In this document: piece by piece, positions 8,910 to 18,628 of the stretch
Position numbering within the stretch: the stretch's first letter is position 1
Layout: every line of letters begins with the position of its first letter
Assembly (NCBI RefSeq): GCF_030332225.1
Contig: NZ_JAOWIF010000031.1
Location: forward strand, 62,001 to 126,000
Direction: 5' to 3'
Source: Citrobacter sp. Cu233
GTDB taxonomy: Bacteria; Pseudomonadota; Gammaproteobacteria; Enterobacterales; Enterobacteriaceae
DNA length: 64,000 bases
Made by a program: the position numbers and the translations under genes
The notes under the pieces: model-generated
Seen by the model: the letters and a program-made list of their open reading frames with translations, nothing else
What the model was told of the DNA's origin: nothing
Databases searched by the model: none

Positions 8910-9713
8910 TTAGCGCTTCAGTGCGTCGCTCAGTTCGTCACGCATGTTCGCCAGCATGGCTTTAACGACGCGCGGGTTACCAGCAACAATGTTGCCAGTC
9001 GCCATGTAGTTATGACCACCGGTAAAGTCGCACACCAGTGCGCCAGCTTCACGGGCAATCAGTTCACCTGCGGCAAAATCCCACGGGCGCAGGCCAATTT
9101 CAAAATAACCATCAACGCGTGCGGCGGCAACATATGCCAGATCCAGCGCTGCAGAACCGGTGCGACGGAAGTCCGCGCATTCGGTGAACATGTTGCCGAG
9201 GATTTTCATATAAGAAGCGGCGTGCTGCTTCGCTTTGAACGGGAAACCGGTGGCGATGATGGTGCCATCCAGATCGCGAGCCGTGCTGCCGCGCAGACGG
9301 TAACCGTTCAGCTGTGCGCCCTGACCGCGAGTCGCGGTGAACAGTTCGTTACGCATTGGATCGTAAACAACGGCGACTTCAGTACGGCCTTTGATGCGTA
9401 CTGCGATAGATACCGCGAAGTGCGGCAGACGTTTTACGAAGTTGGTGGTGCCATCCAGTGGATCGATAACCCATTGAACATCCAAATCTTCACCAACATG
9501 TTCACCGCTTTCTTCGGTGATGATGGTGTGCTGAGGGTAAGATTTGCGGATTGTTTCGATAATAATCGCTTCGGCGGCTTTATCGACGTTAGTCACGAAA
9601 TCATTGCTGCCTTTCTGGCTGGTTTCTACAGAGTCTGGTGTTTCGTAGTGTTTGGCAATTACATTACCCGCCTTGCGCGCTGCGCGCACGGCGATGGTCA
9701 GCATCGGATGCAT
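8910..9713 (-). CDS. suhB: Inositol-1-monophosphatase / Nus-factor SuhB
   Basis: 267 aa, the exact E. coli SuhB length. It hydrolyses myo-inositol 1-phosphate in vitro; its main cellular role in E. coli is as a factor of the rRNA antitermination complex and ribosome maturation. Mg-binding motifs of the inositol monophosphatase family are visible: EESGEH (around residue 67), WVIDPLDGTTNF (around 81-92) and RPWDFAAGELIAREAG toward the C-terminus. It is divergent from trmJ with a 118-bp shared promoter region, as in E. coli. Confidence 0.97.
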   Translation of the reverse strand: MHPMLTIAVRAARKAGNVIAKHYETPDSVETSQKGSNDFVTNVDKAAEAIIIETIRKSYPQHTIITEESGEHVGEDLDVQWVIDPLDGTTNFVKRLPHFAVSIAVRIKGRTEVAVVYDPMRNELFTATRGQGAQLNGYRLRGSTARDLDGTIIATGFPFKAKQHAASYMKILGNMFTECADFRRTGSAALDLAYVAAARVDGYFEIGLRPWDFAAGELIAREAGALVCDFTGGHNYMATGNIVAGNPRVVKAMLANMRDELSDALKR

Positions 9714-9831
9714 CGGTCTCTCTCACTGGATGTTAAAGAACGGGAAAACGGCGCAGAGTATAGCAGCGAGTTCGGTATATGTCTTCGTTTTATGATAATA
9801 TGGCCGAATAATCTTTAGCCGAAGAAATACA

Positions 9832-10563
9832 ATGCTGCAAAATATTCGAATCGTGCTGGTGGAAACGTCTCACACTGGCAACATGGGCTCTGTTGCCCGC
9901 GCAATGAAAACGATGGGTTTAACCAATCTGTGGCTGGTCAATCCATTGGTAAAACCGGACTCCCAGGCCATCGCCCTGGCGGCCGGTGCCAGCGATGTGA
10001 TTGGCAGTGCGCAAATCGTCGACACGCTCGATGAAGCGCTGGCGGGTTGTAGCCTGGTTGTCGGAACCAGCGCGCGTTCCCGTACCCTGCCGTGGCCGAT
10101 GCTGGATCCGCGTGAGTGTGGTTTAAAAAGCGTAGCCGAAGCGGCGAATACCCCGGTAGCGCTGGTCTTTGGCCGTGAGCGCGTGGGGCTGACTAACGAA
10201 GAACTGCAAAAATGCCATTATCACGTCGCTATTGCCGCGAACCCGGAATACAGTTCGCTCAATCTGGCGATGGCGGTACAAGTCATCTCTTATGAAGTGC
10301 GCATGGCCTGGCTGGCCACGCAGGAAAGCGGTAAGACCACAGAATACGAAGAAACTGAGTATCCACTGGTCGATGATTTAGAGCGTTTTTACGGTCATCT
10401 GGAACAGACACTGCTGTCGACCGGGTTTATCCGTGAAGGCCATCCGGGGCAGGTGATGAACAAGCTGCGTCGTCTGTTCACTCGCGCACGTCCGGAGAGC
10501 CAGGAACTGAATATCCTGCGCGGGATTTTAGCGTCGATTGAACAACAGAATAAAGGGAAGTAG
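9832..10563 (+). CDS. trmJ: tRNA Cm32/Um32 methyltransferase TrmJ
   Basis: 243 aa, close to the E. coli length of 246. SPOUT-class methyltransferase that 2'-O-methylates position 32 of several tRNAs using S-adenosylmethionine. The N-terminal domain has the knot elements [20 protein letters not shown] (residues ~8-27) and [14 protein letters not shown]; the C-terminal ~80 residues form the tRNA-binding extension. It stands just upstream of iscR, as in E. coli, with a REP-type palindrome between them, so it is probably a separate transcription unit. Confidence 0.95.
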   Translation: MLQNIRIVLVETSHTGNMGSVARAMKTMGLTNLWLVNPLVKPDSQAIALAAGASDVIGSAQIVDTLDEALAGCSLVVGTSARSRTLPWPMLDPRECGLKSVAEAANTPVALVFGRERVGLTNEELQKCHYHVAIAANPEYSSLNLAMAVQVISYEVRMAWLATQESGKTTEYEETEYPLVDDLERFYGHLEQTLLSTGFIREGHPGQVMNKLRRLFTRARPESQELNILRGILASIEQQNKGK

Positions 10564-10573
10564 CTTGTCTTTA

Positions 10574-10601
10574 CGCCGGATACGCGAAGCGCCATCCGGC
10601 A
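10574..10601. repeat. REP palindrome downstream of trmJ
   Basis: GCCGGAT (10575-10581) pairs with ATCCGGC (10594-10600), in the enterobacterial REP pattern (GCGAAGCGCCATCCGGCA on one side). The same stretch recurs at 18602-18619. Confidence 0.75.
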
Positions 10602-10625
10602 AACGAATACCGCACGGAACGCAAA

Positions 10626-10675
10626 ATACCTGACTAAATTAGTCAAGTAAATAGTTGACTGATTTAGTCGGGAAT
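10626..10675 (+). promoter_or_regulatory. iscR promoter with two abutting type 1 IscR sites
   Basis: Two 25-bp sites lie head to tail at 10626-10650 and 10651-10675. Both carry the dyad core TGACT...AGTC expected of type 1 IscR sites that bind [2Fe-2S]-IscR. A plausible -35 (TTGACT, 10655-10660) lies inside the second site, so holo-IscR bound here would block RNA polymerase. This is the autorepression circuit known from E. coli. Confidence 0.85.
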
Positions 10676-10684
10676 GTCAGACTT

Positions 10685-10736
10685 GCCCCTGCTATGCAAT
10701 ACCCCCATTTTACAATAAAAAACCCCGGGCAGGGGC
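10685..10736 (+). promoter_or_regulatory. iscR leader inverted repeat
   Basis: GCCCCTGC (10685-10692) is exactly complementary to GCAGGGGC (10729-10736), with 36 bases between them. If transcribed it would form a long-loop hairpin ending 21 bases before the iscR ATG. It could equally be a DNA-level feature of the promoter. Confidence 0.4.
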
Positions 10737-10757
10737 GAGTTTGAGGCTAAGTAAGAC

Positions 10758-11249
10758 ATGAGACTGACATCAAAAGGGCGTTATGCCGTGACCGCAATGT
10801 TGGACGTTGCGCTCAACTCCGAAACGGGCCCGGTACCGTTGGCTGATATTTCTGAACGTCAGGGAATTTCCCTTTCATACCTGGAGCAGCTGTTTTCCCG
10901 TTTGCGTAAAAACGGTCTGGTTTCCAGCGTACGTGGACCAGGCGGTGGATATCTGCTGGGTAAAGATGCAGGCAGCATCGCAGTAGGTGAAGTGATTAGC
11001 GCTGTTGACGAGTCTGTAGATGCGACCCGTTGCCAGGGCAAAGGCGGTTGTCAGGGCGGCGATAAGTGCCTGACCCACGCGCTGTGGCGCGATCTGAGTG
11101 ACCGCCTGACCGGTTTCCTCAACAATATTACGTTGGGCGAACTGGTCAATAATCAGGAAGTCCTCGATGTGTCTGGTCGCCAGCACACGCATGACGCTCC
11201 ACGCAGCAATCGTTCACAAGACGCGATCGACGTTAAGTTGCGCGCATAA
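10758..11249 (+). CDS. iscR: Iron-sulfur cluster regulator IscR
   Basis: 163 aa Rrf2-family transcription factor. An N-terminal winged helix-turn-helix is followed by the cluster ligands Cys92, Cys98 and Cys104 in [13 protein letters not shown] (the fourth ligand in E. coli is His107, present as LTH). With a [2Fe-2S] cluster it represses its own operon; the apo form also binds type 2 sites and activates suf and other genes. It is first in the isc operon, with two type 1 sites upstream and a structured 112-bp gap before iscS. Confidence 0.98.
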   Translation: MRLTSKGRYAVTAMLDVALNSETGPVPLADISERQGISLSYLEQLFSRLRKNGLVSSVRGPGGGYLLGKDAGSIAVGEVISAVDESVDATRCQGKGGCQGGDKCLTHALWRDLSDRLTGFLNNITLGELVNNQEVLDVSGRQHTHDAPRSNRSQDAIDVKLRA

Positions 11250-11262
11250 TAAAAAGTATTCA

Positions 11263-11347
11263 GAATCAGGCCGGGGTGTTGGACACCCCGTTAACTCGGT
11301 CGTACATCCAGCCGGTTGCCTGATTCCTTGCATTGAAGCGATGTACG
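11263..11347 (+). promoter_or_regulatory. Structured iscR-iscS intergenic RNA
   Basis: GAATCAGGC (11263-11271) pairs with GCCTGATTC (11318-11326), enclosing a hairpin CGGGGTGT/ACACCCCG (11272-11279/11283-11290). CGTACATC (11301-11308) is also complementary to GATGTACG (11340-11347), next to the iscS ribosome-binding region, which would make a pseudoknot or a competing fold. In E. coli this region protects iscR mRNA when the sRNA RyhB triggers decay of iscSUA. Confidence 0.6.
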
Positions 11348-11361
11348 GAGTTTATAGAGCA

Positions 11362-12576
11362 ATGAAATTACCGATCTATCTCGACTACTCCGCAACCACG
11401 CCGGTGGACCCGCGTGTTGCCGAGAAAATGATGCAGTGTCTGACCCTGGACGGAAACTTTGGTAACCCAGCGTCCCGTTCACACCGTTTTGGCTGGCATG
11501 CTGAAGAGGCGGTAGATATCGCCCGCAATCAGATTGCCGATCTGGTAGGTGCCGATCCGCGTGAAATCGTCTTTACTTCCGGTGCGACCGAATCCGACAA
11601 CCTGGCGATTAAAGGTGCGGCCAACTTTTATCAGAAAAAAGGCAAGCACATCATCACCAGCAAAACGGAGCACAAAGCCGTGCTGGACACCTGTCGTCAG
11701 CTGGAGCGTGAAGGGTTTGAAGTGACCTACCTCGCCCCGCAGCGCAACGGTATTATTGATCTGAAAGAACTCGAAGCGGCGATGCGTGATGACACCATCC
11801 TCGTTTCCATTATGCACGTGAATAATGAAATCGGCGTGGTGCAGGATATCGCGGCTATCGGCGAAATGTGCCGTGCGCGTGGCATCATCTACCATGTTGA
11901 TGCGACCCAGAGCGTGGGCAAACTGCCTATCGATCTGAGCCAGCTGAAAGTTGACCTGATGTCCTTCTCCGGTCACAAAATTTACGGTCCGAAAGGTATC
12001 GGCGCGCTGTATGTTCGTCGTAAACCGCGTATTCGCATCGAAGCACAGATGCACGGCGGTGGTCACGAGCGCGGTATGCGTTCCGGTACGCTGCCTGTCC
12101 ACCAGATTGTCGGTATGGGTGAAGCTTATCGTATCGCGAAAGAAGAGATGGAAACCGAGATGGCGCGTCTGCGCGGTCTGCGTAACCGTCTGTGGAACGG
12201 CGTAAAAGATATGGAAGAGGTGTACCTGAACGGTGACCTCGAGCATGGCGCACCGAACATTCTCAACGTCAGCTTCAACTTTGTTGAAGGCGAATCGCTG
12301 ATTATGGCGCTGAAAGATCTGGCTGTATCTTCCGGTTCTGCATGTACTTCTGCAAGCCTGGAACCCTCCTATGTGCTGCGTGCGCTGGGGATGACTGACG
12401 AGCTGGCACACAGCTCAATTCGTTTCTCTTTAGGTCGTTTCACTACCGAAGAAGAGATTGACTACACCATCAATCTGGTTCGTAACTCCATCGGCCGTCT
12501 GCGTGACCTTTCTCCGCTGTGGGAAATGTTCAAGCAGGGCGTGGATCTGAACAGCATTGAATGGTCACATCACTAA
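11362..12576 (+). CDS. iscS: Cysteine desulfurase IscS
   Basis: 404 aa from ATG 11362; the frame is open further upstream, but only this start gives the family N-terminus [21 protein letters not shown] enzyme that takes sulfur from cysteine and passes it to IscU and also to tRNA-thiolation partners (TusA, ThiI). Lys206 in [12 protein letters not shown] binds PLP; the mobile catalytic Cys328 is in [10 protein letters not shown]. Cytoplasmic homodimer, second gene of the isc operon. Confidence 0.98.
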   Translation: MKLPIYLDYSATTPVDPRVAEKMMQCLTLDGNFGNPASRSHRFGWHAEEAVDIARNQIADLVGADPREIVFTSGATESDNLAIKGAANFYQKKGKHIITSKTEHKAVLDTCRQLEREGFEVTYLAPQRNGIIDLKELEAAMRDDTILVSIMHVNNEIGVVQDIAAIGEMCRARGIIYHVDATQSVGKLPIDLSQLKVDLMSFSGHKIYGPKGIGALYVRRKPRIRIEAQMHGGGHERGMRSGTLPVHQIVGMGEAYRIAKEEMETEMARLRGLRNRLWNGVKDMEEVYLNGDLEHGAPNILNVSFNFVEGESLIMALKDLAVSSGSACTSASLEPSYVLRALGMTDELAHSSIRFSLGRFTTEEEIDYTINLVRNSIGRLRDLSPLWEMFKQGVDLNSIEWSHH

Positions 12577-12601
12577 TCGGTACCGATAAGGAGAATTCAT
12601 C

Positions 12602-12988
12602 ATGGCTTACAGCGAAAAAGTAATCGATCATTACGAGAATCCACGTAACGTGGGCTCTTTTGACAACAGCGACGAGAACGTGGGCAGCGGCATGGTGGGT
12701 GCACCGGCCTGTGGCGACGTGATGAAGTTGCAGATCAAAGTCAACAATGAGGGTATCATTGAAGACGCGCGTTTCAAGACTTACGGCTGCGGTTCCGCTA
12801 TTGCCTCCAGCTCTCTGGTTACCGAATGGGTAAAAGGGAAATCTCTGGACGAAGCACAGGCGATTAAGAACACCGATATCGCAGACGAACTTGAACTGCC
12901 GCCAGTGAAAATTCACTGTTCTATCCTGGCTGAAGACGCGATTAAAGCCGCGATTGCGGATTACAAAAGCAAACGTGAAGCAAAATAA
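12602..12988 (+). CDS. iscU: Fe-S cluster scaffold IscU
   Basis: 128 aa, same as E. coli. Assembles a nascent [2Fe-2S] cluster on Cys37, Cys63 and Cys106 with Asp39 (PACGD, YGCGS and IHCSI are all present). The HscA recognition motif LPPVK directly precedes Cys106. Sulfur comes from IscS, and release is driven by HscA/HscB encoded downstream. It starts 25 bp after iscS with a good AAGGAG. Confidence 0.98.
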   Translation: MAYSEKVIDHYENPRNVGSFDNSDENVGSGMVGAPACGDVMKLQIKVNNEGIIEDARFKTYGCGSAIASSSLVTEWVKGKSLDEAQAIKNTDIADELELPPVKIHCSILAEDAIKAAIADYKSKREAK

Positions 12989-13008
12989 TTAAGAGTTGAG
13001 GTTTTATT

Positions 13009-13332
13009 ATGTCGATTACCTTAAGCGACAGTGCAGCAGCGCGTGTAAATACCTTCTTGGCAAACCGCGGTAAAGGGTTTGGTCTGCGTCTGGGCGTGAG
13101 AACCTCCGGCTGCTCAGGTATGGCCTATGTACTGGAATTTGTTGACGAGCCGGCGGCTGAAGATACCGTGTTTGAAGACAAAGGCGTTAAAGTTGTGGTC
13201 GACGGCAAGAGCCTGCAATTCCTCGACGGTACGCAGTTAGACTTCGTCAAAGAAGGTCTGAACGAAGGGTTTAAGTTCACCAACCCTAACGTGAAAGACG
13301 AGTGTGGGTGCGGCGAAAGCTTCCACGTGTAA
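13009..13332 (+). CDS. iscA: A-type Fe-S carrier IscA
   Basis: 107 aa A-type carrier that receives clusters from IscU and passes them to [4Fe-4S] apo-enzymes. The three conserved cysteines are visible: one in [10 protein letters not shown] (about residue 35) and two in the C-terminal DECGCGESF. It lies 20 bp after iscU and ends just before a strong hairpin that separates iscRSUA from hscBA-fdx-iscX. Confidence 0.97.
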   Translation: MSITLSDSAAARVNTFLANRGKGFGLRLGVRTSGCSGMAYVLEFVDEPAAEDTVFEDKGVKVVVDGKSLQFLDGTQLDFVKEGLNEGFKFTNPNVKDECGCGESFHV

Positions 13333-13346
13333 CGTGCGTCACCCGA

Positions 13347-13384
13347 AAACCCCACCGTGGCTTTGCTACGTGTGGGGTTTGTTC
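13347..13384 (+). terminator. Intra-operon hairpin between iscA and hscB
   Basis: AAACCCCAC (13347-13355) pairs with GTGGGGTTT (13372-13380), and the inner CGTGG/CTACG extends the stem, followed by GTTCT. It resembles a partial terminator or an RNase stop that would lower expression of the downstream chaperone genes relative to iscSUA. Confidence 0.6.
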
Positions 13385-13407
13385 TAATAGCTACCCCTGA
13401 GAATGTT

Positions 13408-13923
13408 ATGGACTACTTCACCCTCTTTGGCTTACCGGCCCGTTATCAGCTCGATACTCAGGCGCTGAGCCTCCGTTTTCAGGATCTACAACGTCAGTAT
13501 CATCCTGATAAATTCGCCAGCGGTTCTCAGGCGGAACAACTTGCTGCCGTTTCGCAGTCCGCCACTATCAACCAGGCCTGGCAAACGCTGCGTCATCCCT
13601 TGATGCGCGCCGAATACTTACTGTCTTTACACGGCTTTGATATCCGAAGCGAGCAGCACACGGTGCGCGATACCGCCTTCCTGATGGAGCAACTGGAACT
13701 TCGCGAAGAGCTGGACGAGATTGAACAGGCTAAAGACAGTCAACGTCTGGATGCGTTTATGCAGCGCGTCAGCGAGATGTACAACGTTCGTCATCAACTG
13801 ATGGTTGAACAGCTGGACAGCGAGACGTGGGACGCGGCGGCAGATACCGTGCGTAAGCTGCGTTTTCTCGATAAACTACGAAGCAGTGCAGAACAACTCG
13901 AAGAAAAACTGCTCGATTTTTAA
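13408..13923 (+). CDS. hscB: Co-chaperone HscB (J-domain)
   Basis: 171 aa from ATG 13408, the E. coli length; the frame extends 17 codons upstream through the hairpin, but the conserved start is [10 protein letters not shown]. An N-terminal J domain with the HPD motif at residues 32-34 stimulates the HscA ATPase. The C-terminal three-helix bundle binds IscU. Translated 15 bp ahead of hscA. Confidence 0.97.
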   Translation: MDYFTLFGLPARYQLDTQALSLRFQDLQRQYHPDKFASGSQAEQLAAVSQSATINQAWQTLRHPLMRAEYLLSLHGFDIRSEQHTVRDTAFLMEQLELREELDEIEQAKDSQRLDAFMQRVSEMYNVRHQLMVEQLDSETWDAAADTVRKLRFLDKLRSSAEQLEEKLLDF

Positions 13924-13938
13924 TTTCCGGAAGCGAAA

Positions 13939-15789
13939 ATGGCCTTATTACAAATTAGTGAGCCTGGTCTGAGCGCCGCGCCGCACCAGCGTCGTCTGGC
14001 GGTCGGTATCGATTTAGGCACCACCAACTCCCTGGTTGCGACTGTACGCAGCGGCCAGGCCGAAACGCTGGCTGACCACGAAGGTCGCCACCTGTTGCCG
14101 TCAGTGGTTCACTATCAGCAGCAGGGCTACTCTGTCGGTTACGATGCCCGCGCCAATGCCGCGTTGGACACCGCTAACACTGTCAGTTCGGTAAAACGCA
14201 TGATGGGCCGCTCGCTTGCGGATATCCAGGCGCGTTACCCACATCTGCCGTATACGTTTCAGGCGAGTGAAAACGGTCTGCCGATGATCGAAACCGCTGC
14301 CGGTTTGCTTAATCCGGTGCGCGTATCCGCTGACATTCTGAAAGCGCTGGCCGCACGAGCAACAGAAGCACTGTCCGGCGAACTGGACGGCGTGGTGATC
14401 ACCGTTCCGGCATACTTTGATGATGCTCAGCGTCAGGGCACCAAAGACGCCGCGCGTCTGGCGGGCCTGCACGTACTGCGTCTGCTGAACGAACCCACTG
14501 CTGCTGCAATCGCCTATGGCCTGGATTCAGGTCAGGAAGGTGTCATTGCCGTTTATGACCTTGGCGGCGGTACATTTGATATTTCTATTCTGCGCCTGAG
14601 CCGTGGCGTGTTTGAAGTGCTGGCGACCGGCGGGGATTCCGCGCTTGGCGGTGATGATTTTGACCATCTGCTGGCCGACTACATCCGTGAGCAGGCAGGC
14701 GTTGCCGATCGTAGCGACAACCGCGTACAGCGTGAACTGTTGGATGCCGCGATTGCCGCCAAAATTGCGCTGAGCGACGCCGAGTCTGTCACAGTTAACG
14801 TGGCGGGATGGCAGGGTGAAATTACCCGTGAAACGTTTAATGAACTGATCTCCGCGCTGGTTAAGCGCACGCTGTTGGCCTGTCGTCGCGCACTGAAAGA
14901 TGCGGGCGTTGAGGCGCAGGATGTGCTGGAAGTGGTGATGGTCGGTGGTTCAACGCGCGTGCCGCTGGTGCGTGAACGCGTCGGCGAGTTCTTTGGCCGT
15001 ACGCCGCTGACCTCAATCGACCCGGACAAAGTGGTCGCCATCGGCGCGGCAATCCAGGCCGATATTCTGGTTGGCAATAAACCGGACAGTGAAATGCTGT
15101 TACTGGACGTTATCCCGCTGTCCCTGGGACTGGAAACCATGGGCGGCCTGGTGGAGAAAGTTATTCCGCGTAACACCACGATTCCGGTGGCACGGGCACA
15201 AGACTTTACCACCTTCAAAGACGGGCAAACGGCGATGTCGATTCACGTGATGCAGGGCGAGCGTGAGCTGGTGCAGGACTGCCGTTCGCTGGCGCGTTTT
15301 GCGCTGCGTGGTATTCCGGCGCTGCCAGCAGGCGGTGCGCATATCCGCGTCACCTTCCAGGTCGATGCGGACGGACTGCTAAGCGTGACCGCCATGGAGA
15401 AATCCACCGGCGTGGAATCCTCCATTCAGGTCAAACCGTCCTACGGTCTGACCGACAGTGAAATCGCCTCTATGATTCAGGATTCGATGAGTTTTGCCGA
15501 GCAGGATGTCAAAGCGCGTATGCTGGCAGAACAAAAAGTCGAAGCAGCACGTGTACTGGAAAGCCTGTCCGGTGCGCTCGCTGCTGATGCCGCGCTGTTA
15601 AGCGCCGCAGAACGTCAGATTATCGACGCCGCCGCCGCGCATTTGAGCGAGGTTGCACAGGGCGACGATGTTGACGCAATCGAACAAGCCATTAAAAACG
15701 TAGACAAACAAACCCAGGATTTCGCCGCTCGCCGCATGGATAAATCTGTCCGTAGCGCGCTGAAAGGCCATTCTGTGGACGAGGTTTAA
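13939..15789 (+). CDS. hscA: Fe-S specific Hsp70 chaperone HscA
   Basis: 616 aa Hsp70-class ATPase. Actin-fold phosphate loops are visible as [12 protein letters not shown] (residues ~24-35), [12 protein letters not shown] and [10 protein letters not shown]; the substrate-binding half follows from about residue 390. It binds the LPPVK motif of IscU and, with HscB, drives cluster transfer. The next gene, fdx, begins one base after its stop. Confidence 0.98.
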   Translation: MALLQISEPGLSAAPHQRRLAVGIDLGTTNSLVATVRSGQAETLADHEGRHLLPSVVHYQQQGYSVGYDARANAALDTANTVSSVKRMMGRSLADIQARYPHLPYTFQASENGLPMIETAAGLLNPVRVSADILKALAARATEALSGELDGVVITVPAYFDDAQRQGTKDAARLAGLHVLRLLNEPTAAAIAYGLDSGQEGVIAVYDLGGGTFDISILRLSRGVFEVLATGGDSALGGDDFDHLLADYIREQAGVADRSDNRVQRELLDAAIAAKIALSDAESVTVNVAGWQGEITRETFNELISALVKRTLLACRRALKDAGVEAQDVLEVVMVGGSTRVPLVRERVGEFFGRTPLTSIDPDKVVAIGAAIQADILVGNKPDSEMLLLDVIPLSLGLETMGGLVEKVIPRNTTIPVARAQDFTTFKDGQTAMSIHVMQGERELVQDCRSLARFALRGIPALPAGGAHIRVTFQVDADGLLSVTAMEKSTGVESSIQVKPSYGLTDSEIASMIQDSMSFAEQDVKARMLAEQKVEAARVLESLSGALAADAALLSAAERQIIDAAAAHLSEVAQGDDVDAIEQAIKNVDKQTQDFAARRMDKSVRSALKGHSVDEV

Positions 15790-15790
15790 T

Positions 15791-16126
15791 ATGCCAAAGA
15801 TTGTTATTTTGCCTCATCAGGATCTCTGTCCCGATGGTGCCGTTCTGGAAGCTGAGACTGGCGAAACGATACTCGACGTTGCCCTGCGTAACGGTATCGA
15901 GATTGAACACGCCTGTGAAAAATCCTGTGCCTGCACGACCTGTCACTGCATCGTACGTGAAGGTTTTGATTCTTTGCCGGAAAGCACAGAAGAAGAAGAC
16001 GACATGCTGGATAAAGCCTGGGGTCTGGAGCCGGAGAGCCGTTTGAGCTGTCAGGCACGGGTCACTGAGGATGATTTAGTGGTCGAAATCCCACGTTACA
16101 CAATCAATCATGCGCGTGAGCATTAA
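15791..16126 (+). CDS. fdx: [2Fe-2S] ferredoxin of the Isc system
   Basis: 111 aa adrenodoxin-type ferredoxin. Cluster ligands Cys42, Cys48 and Cys51 lie in the [10 protein letters not shown] stretch, and the fourth Cys near residue 87 is in SRLSCQA. It supplies electrons for cluster assembly on IscU. Spaced one base from hscA and 11 bp from iscX, clearly in the same transcript. Confidence 0.97.
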   Translation: MPKIVILPHQDLCPDGAVLEAETGETILDVALRNGIEIEHACEKSCACTTCHCIVREGFDSLPESTEEEDDMLDKAWGLEPESRLSCQARVTEDDLVVEIPRYTINHAREH

Positions 16127-16137
16127 CAGAGGGTAGT

Positions 16138-16338
16138 ATGGGACTGAAGTGGACCGATAGCCGCGAAATCGGCGAGGCGTTGTACGACGCGTTCCCCGAT
16201 CTCGATCCCAAGACCGTTCGTTTCACCGATCTGCACCAATGGATCTGTGACCTGGAAGAGTTCGATGATGATCCACAGGCATCGAACGAAAAAATCCTTG
16301 AGGCCATCTTGCTGGTCTGGCTGGACGAAGCCGAATAA
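16138..16338 (+). CDS. iscX: IscX (YfhJ), small acidic Isc accessory protein
   Basis: 66 aa acidic protein with the family pattern of aromatic and acidic residues ([15 protein letters not shown]). It binds IscS and iron and modulates the rate of cluster formation. Last gene of the isc operon; a terminator-like hairpin follows before pepB. Confidence 0.97.
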   Translation: MGLKWTDSREIGEALYDAFPDLDPKTVRFTDLHQWICDLEEFDDDPQASNEKILEAILLVWLDEAE

Positions 16339-16341
16339 GTC

Positions 16342-16370
16342 AACGGGCTGCCCACGGGTGGCCCGTTTTC
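16342..16370 (+). terminator. Hairpin after iscX
   Basis: AACGGGC (16342-16348) pairs with GCCCGTT (16361-16367) and is followed by TTC. A moderate terminator at the end of the isc operon; pepB begins 30 bp later, so readthrough into pepB is possible. Confidence 0.6.
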
Positions 16371-16399
16371 CTGTATGCGCGAAAATAAGGATAAATAAA

Positions 16400-17683
16400 A
16401 TGACAGAAGCCATGAAAATTACGCTTTCCACGCAACCTGCCGATGCCCGCTGGGGTGAAAAGGCAACATACAGTATCAATAATGATGGCATTACCCTGCA
16501 CCTGAACGGAAAAGATGACCTTGGCCTTATCCAGCGTGCCGCGCGTAAAATTGACGGCCTGGGGATTAAACACGTTCAACTGGACGGTGAAGGCTGGGAT
16601 ACCGAGCGCAGTTGGGCATTCTGGCAGGGTTATAAAGGGCCGAAAGGCAGCCGAAAAGTTGAGTGGGCTGCTCTGGACGAGACGCAGCGTAAAGAGCTGG
16701 ATAACCGTCTGAAAATTATCGACTGGGTGCGCGATACCATTAACGCCCCGGCGGAAGAACTGGGCCCGGAACAACTGGCGCAGCGTGCGGTTGATCTGCT
16801 GTGCTCTGTCGCGTGCGATAACGTGTCTTACCGCATCACCAAAGGTGAAGATCTGCGTGAGCAGAACTACATGGGACTGCATACCGTTGGACGCGGTTCC
16901 GAACGTCCGCCGGTGCTGCTGGCGCTGGACTACAACCCAACGGGCGATAAAGAAGCGCCGGTTTATGCCTGCCTGGTCGGCAAAGGCATCACCTTTGACT
17001 CCGGCGGTTACAGCATCAAACAAAGCGCATTTATGGACTCAATGAAGTCCGATATGGGCGGCGCAGCGACGGTGACGGGCGCACTGGCATTTGCTATTAC
17101 TCGCGGTCTGAACAAGCGCGTGAAACTGTATCTGTGCTGTGCGGATAATTTGATTAGCGGTAATGCCTTTAAACTGGGTGATATTATTCACTATCGCAAC
17201 GGCAAAAATGTTGAAGTGATGAACACCGACGCCGAAGGCCGTCTGGTTCTGGCGGATGGCCTGATTGACGCCAGTGCGCAGAAACCGGAGCTGATCATTG
17301 ATGCCGCCACGCTGACAGGTGCCGCGAAAACTGCACTGGGTAATGATTATCACGCGCTGTTCAGCTTTGATGACCAACTGGCTGCTCGCTTGCTGGCAAG
17401 TGCCGCACAAGAAAACGAGTTGTTCTGGCGTCTGCCGCTGGCGGAATTCCACCGTAGCCAGCTGCCGTCTAACTTTGCCGAGTTGAATAACACCGGCAGT
17501 GCGGCTTACCCGGCTGGCGCAAGTACTGCAGCAGGCTTCCTGTCACACTTTGTGGAAAATTATCAGCAAGGCTGGCTGCACATCGATTGCTCTGCAACGT
17601 ATCGCAAAGCGCCGGTTGAGCAGTGGTCCGCGGGCGCAACCGGTCTGGGCGTACGCACGATTGCCAACCTGCTGACCGCGTAA
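16400..17683 (+). CDS. pepB: Peptidase B (M17 leucyl-aminopeptidase family)
   Basis: 427 aa from ATG 16400, the E. coli length; an upstream reading in the same frame crosses iscX and is not real. Metal-dependent aminopeptidase with two metal ions. Family motifs: [14 protein letters not shown] (metal Asp, Lys), [11 protein letters not shown], and [10 protein letters not shown], the M17 signature. Cytoplasmic peptide turnover. It follows the isc operon at 61 bp. Confidence 0.96.
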   Translation: MTEAMKITLSTQPADARWGEKATYSINNDGITLHLNGKDDLGLIQRAARKIDGLGIKHVQLDGEGWDTERSWAFWQGYKGPKGSRKVEWAALDETQRKELDNRLKIIDWVRDTINAPAEELGPEQLAQRAVDLLCSVACDNVSYRITKGEDLREQNYMGLHTVGRGSERPPVLLALDYNPTGDKEAPVYACLVGKGITFDSGGYSIKQSAFMDSMKSDMGGAATVTGALAFAITRGLNKRVKLYLCCADNLISGNAFKLGDIIHYRNGKNVEVMNTDAEGRLVLADGLIDASAQKPELIIDAATLTGAAKTALGNDYHALFSFDDQLAARLLASAAQENELFWRLPLAEFHRSQLPSNFAELNNTGSAAYPAGASTAAGFLSHFVENYQQGWLHIDCSATYRKAPVEQWSAGATGLGVRTIANLLTA

Positions 17684-17696
17684 TTTATGACTGTAT

Positions 17697-17724
17697 GGCC
17701 GGATGGCATTTCGCGCATTCGGCC
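17697..17724. repeat. REP-type palindrome between pepB and sseB
   Basis: GGCCGGAT (17697-17704) faces ATTCGGCC (17717-17724), a REP arm pair with one wobble. It lies in the 70-bp gap between pepB and sseB. Confidence 0.6.
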
Positions 17725-17753
17725 TACACGTACTTATCCAATTTGTGGTTCTT

Positions 17754-18530
17754 ATGTCTGAAACAAAAAACGAATTAGAAACGTTGCTGGAACAAGCGGC
17801 GACTGAGCCTGCGCATCGCCCGGCATTTTTCCGTACGCTGCTGGAATCCACCGTCTGGGTTCCGGGAACAGCCGCAGAAGGCGAGGCGGTGGTTGAAGAT
17901 AGCGCGCTGGATCTGCAGCACTGGGAAAAAGAAGACGGTACCACCGTGATCCCGTTTTTCACCTCTCTTGAAGCCTTGCAGCAGGCAGTTGAAGACGAAC
18001 AGGCATTTGTTGTGATGCCGGTACGCACGCTGTTTGAAATGACGCTGGGCGAAACGCTGTTTCTCAACGCCAAACTGCCCACCGGCAAAGAGTTTATGCC
18101 ACGCGAAATCAGTCTGCTGATGGGGGAAGAAGGCAATCCGCTGAGTACTCAGGAAGTGCTGGAAGGCGGCGAGTCGCTTATCCTCTCTGAGGTTGCGGAA
18201 CCGCCGGCGCAGATGATTGACTCACTGACCACGCTGTTTAAACCCATTAAACCCGTTAAACGGGCATTTATCTGCTCGATTAAAGAGAGTCCTGATGCTC
18301 AGCCGAACCTGCTGATTGGCATTGAAGCCGATGGTGATATTGAAGAGATTATTCATGCCACGGGCAGTGTAGCAACGGATACCTTACCGGGTGATGAACC
18401 GATTGATATCTGCCAGGTGAAGAAAGGTGAGAAGGGCGTCAGCCACTTTATTACCGAGCACATCGCGCCGTTCTACGAGCGCCGCTGGGGCGGTTTCCTG
18501 CGCGATTTTAAACAGAATCGGATTATCTAA
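17754..18530 (+). CDS. sseB: SseB family protein (enhanced serine sensitivity)
   Basis: 258 aa from ATG 17754 (MSETKNELETLLEQA), the E. coli length. Two SseB domains: an N-terminal one (PAFFRTLLESTVWVPG) and a C-terminal one. Overexpression makes E. coli serine-sensitive; the biochemical role is not known. Not to be confused with the Salmonella SPI-2 secretion protein of the same name. Convergent with sseA; the gap holds a paired REP element. Confidence 0.93.
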   Translation: MSETKNELETLLEQAATEPAHRPAFFRTLLESTVWVPGTAAEGEAVVEDSALDLQHWEKEDGTTVIPFFTSLEALQQAVEDEQAFVVMPVRTLFEMTLGETLFLNAKLPTGKEFMPREISLLMGEEGNPLSTQEVLEGGESLILSEVAEPPAQMIDSLTTLFKPIKPVKRAFICSIKESPDAQPNLLIGIEADGDIEEIIHATGSVATDTLPGDEPIDICQVKKGEKGVSHFITEHIAPFYERRWGGFLRDFKQNRII

Positions 18531-18538
18531 AAGACCTT

Positions 18539-18619
18539 GCCGGATGGTGACGCATACATCTTATCCGGCCTACGATTTGCGCTATTTTGTAGGCCGGATA
18601 AGCGAAGCGCCATCCGGCA
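18539..18619. repeat. Paired REP element (BIME) between sseB and sseA
   Basis: An outer pair, GCCGGATGG (18539-18547) and CCATCCGGC (18610-18618), encloses a perfect 13-bp inverted repeat (18561-18573 and 18589-18601). This head-to-tail REP pair fills nearly the whole 98-bp gap between convergent genes and probably protects both mRNA 3' ends. Confidence 0.85.
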
Positions 18620-18628
18620 TTTCCAGCT

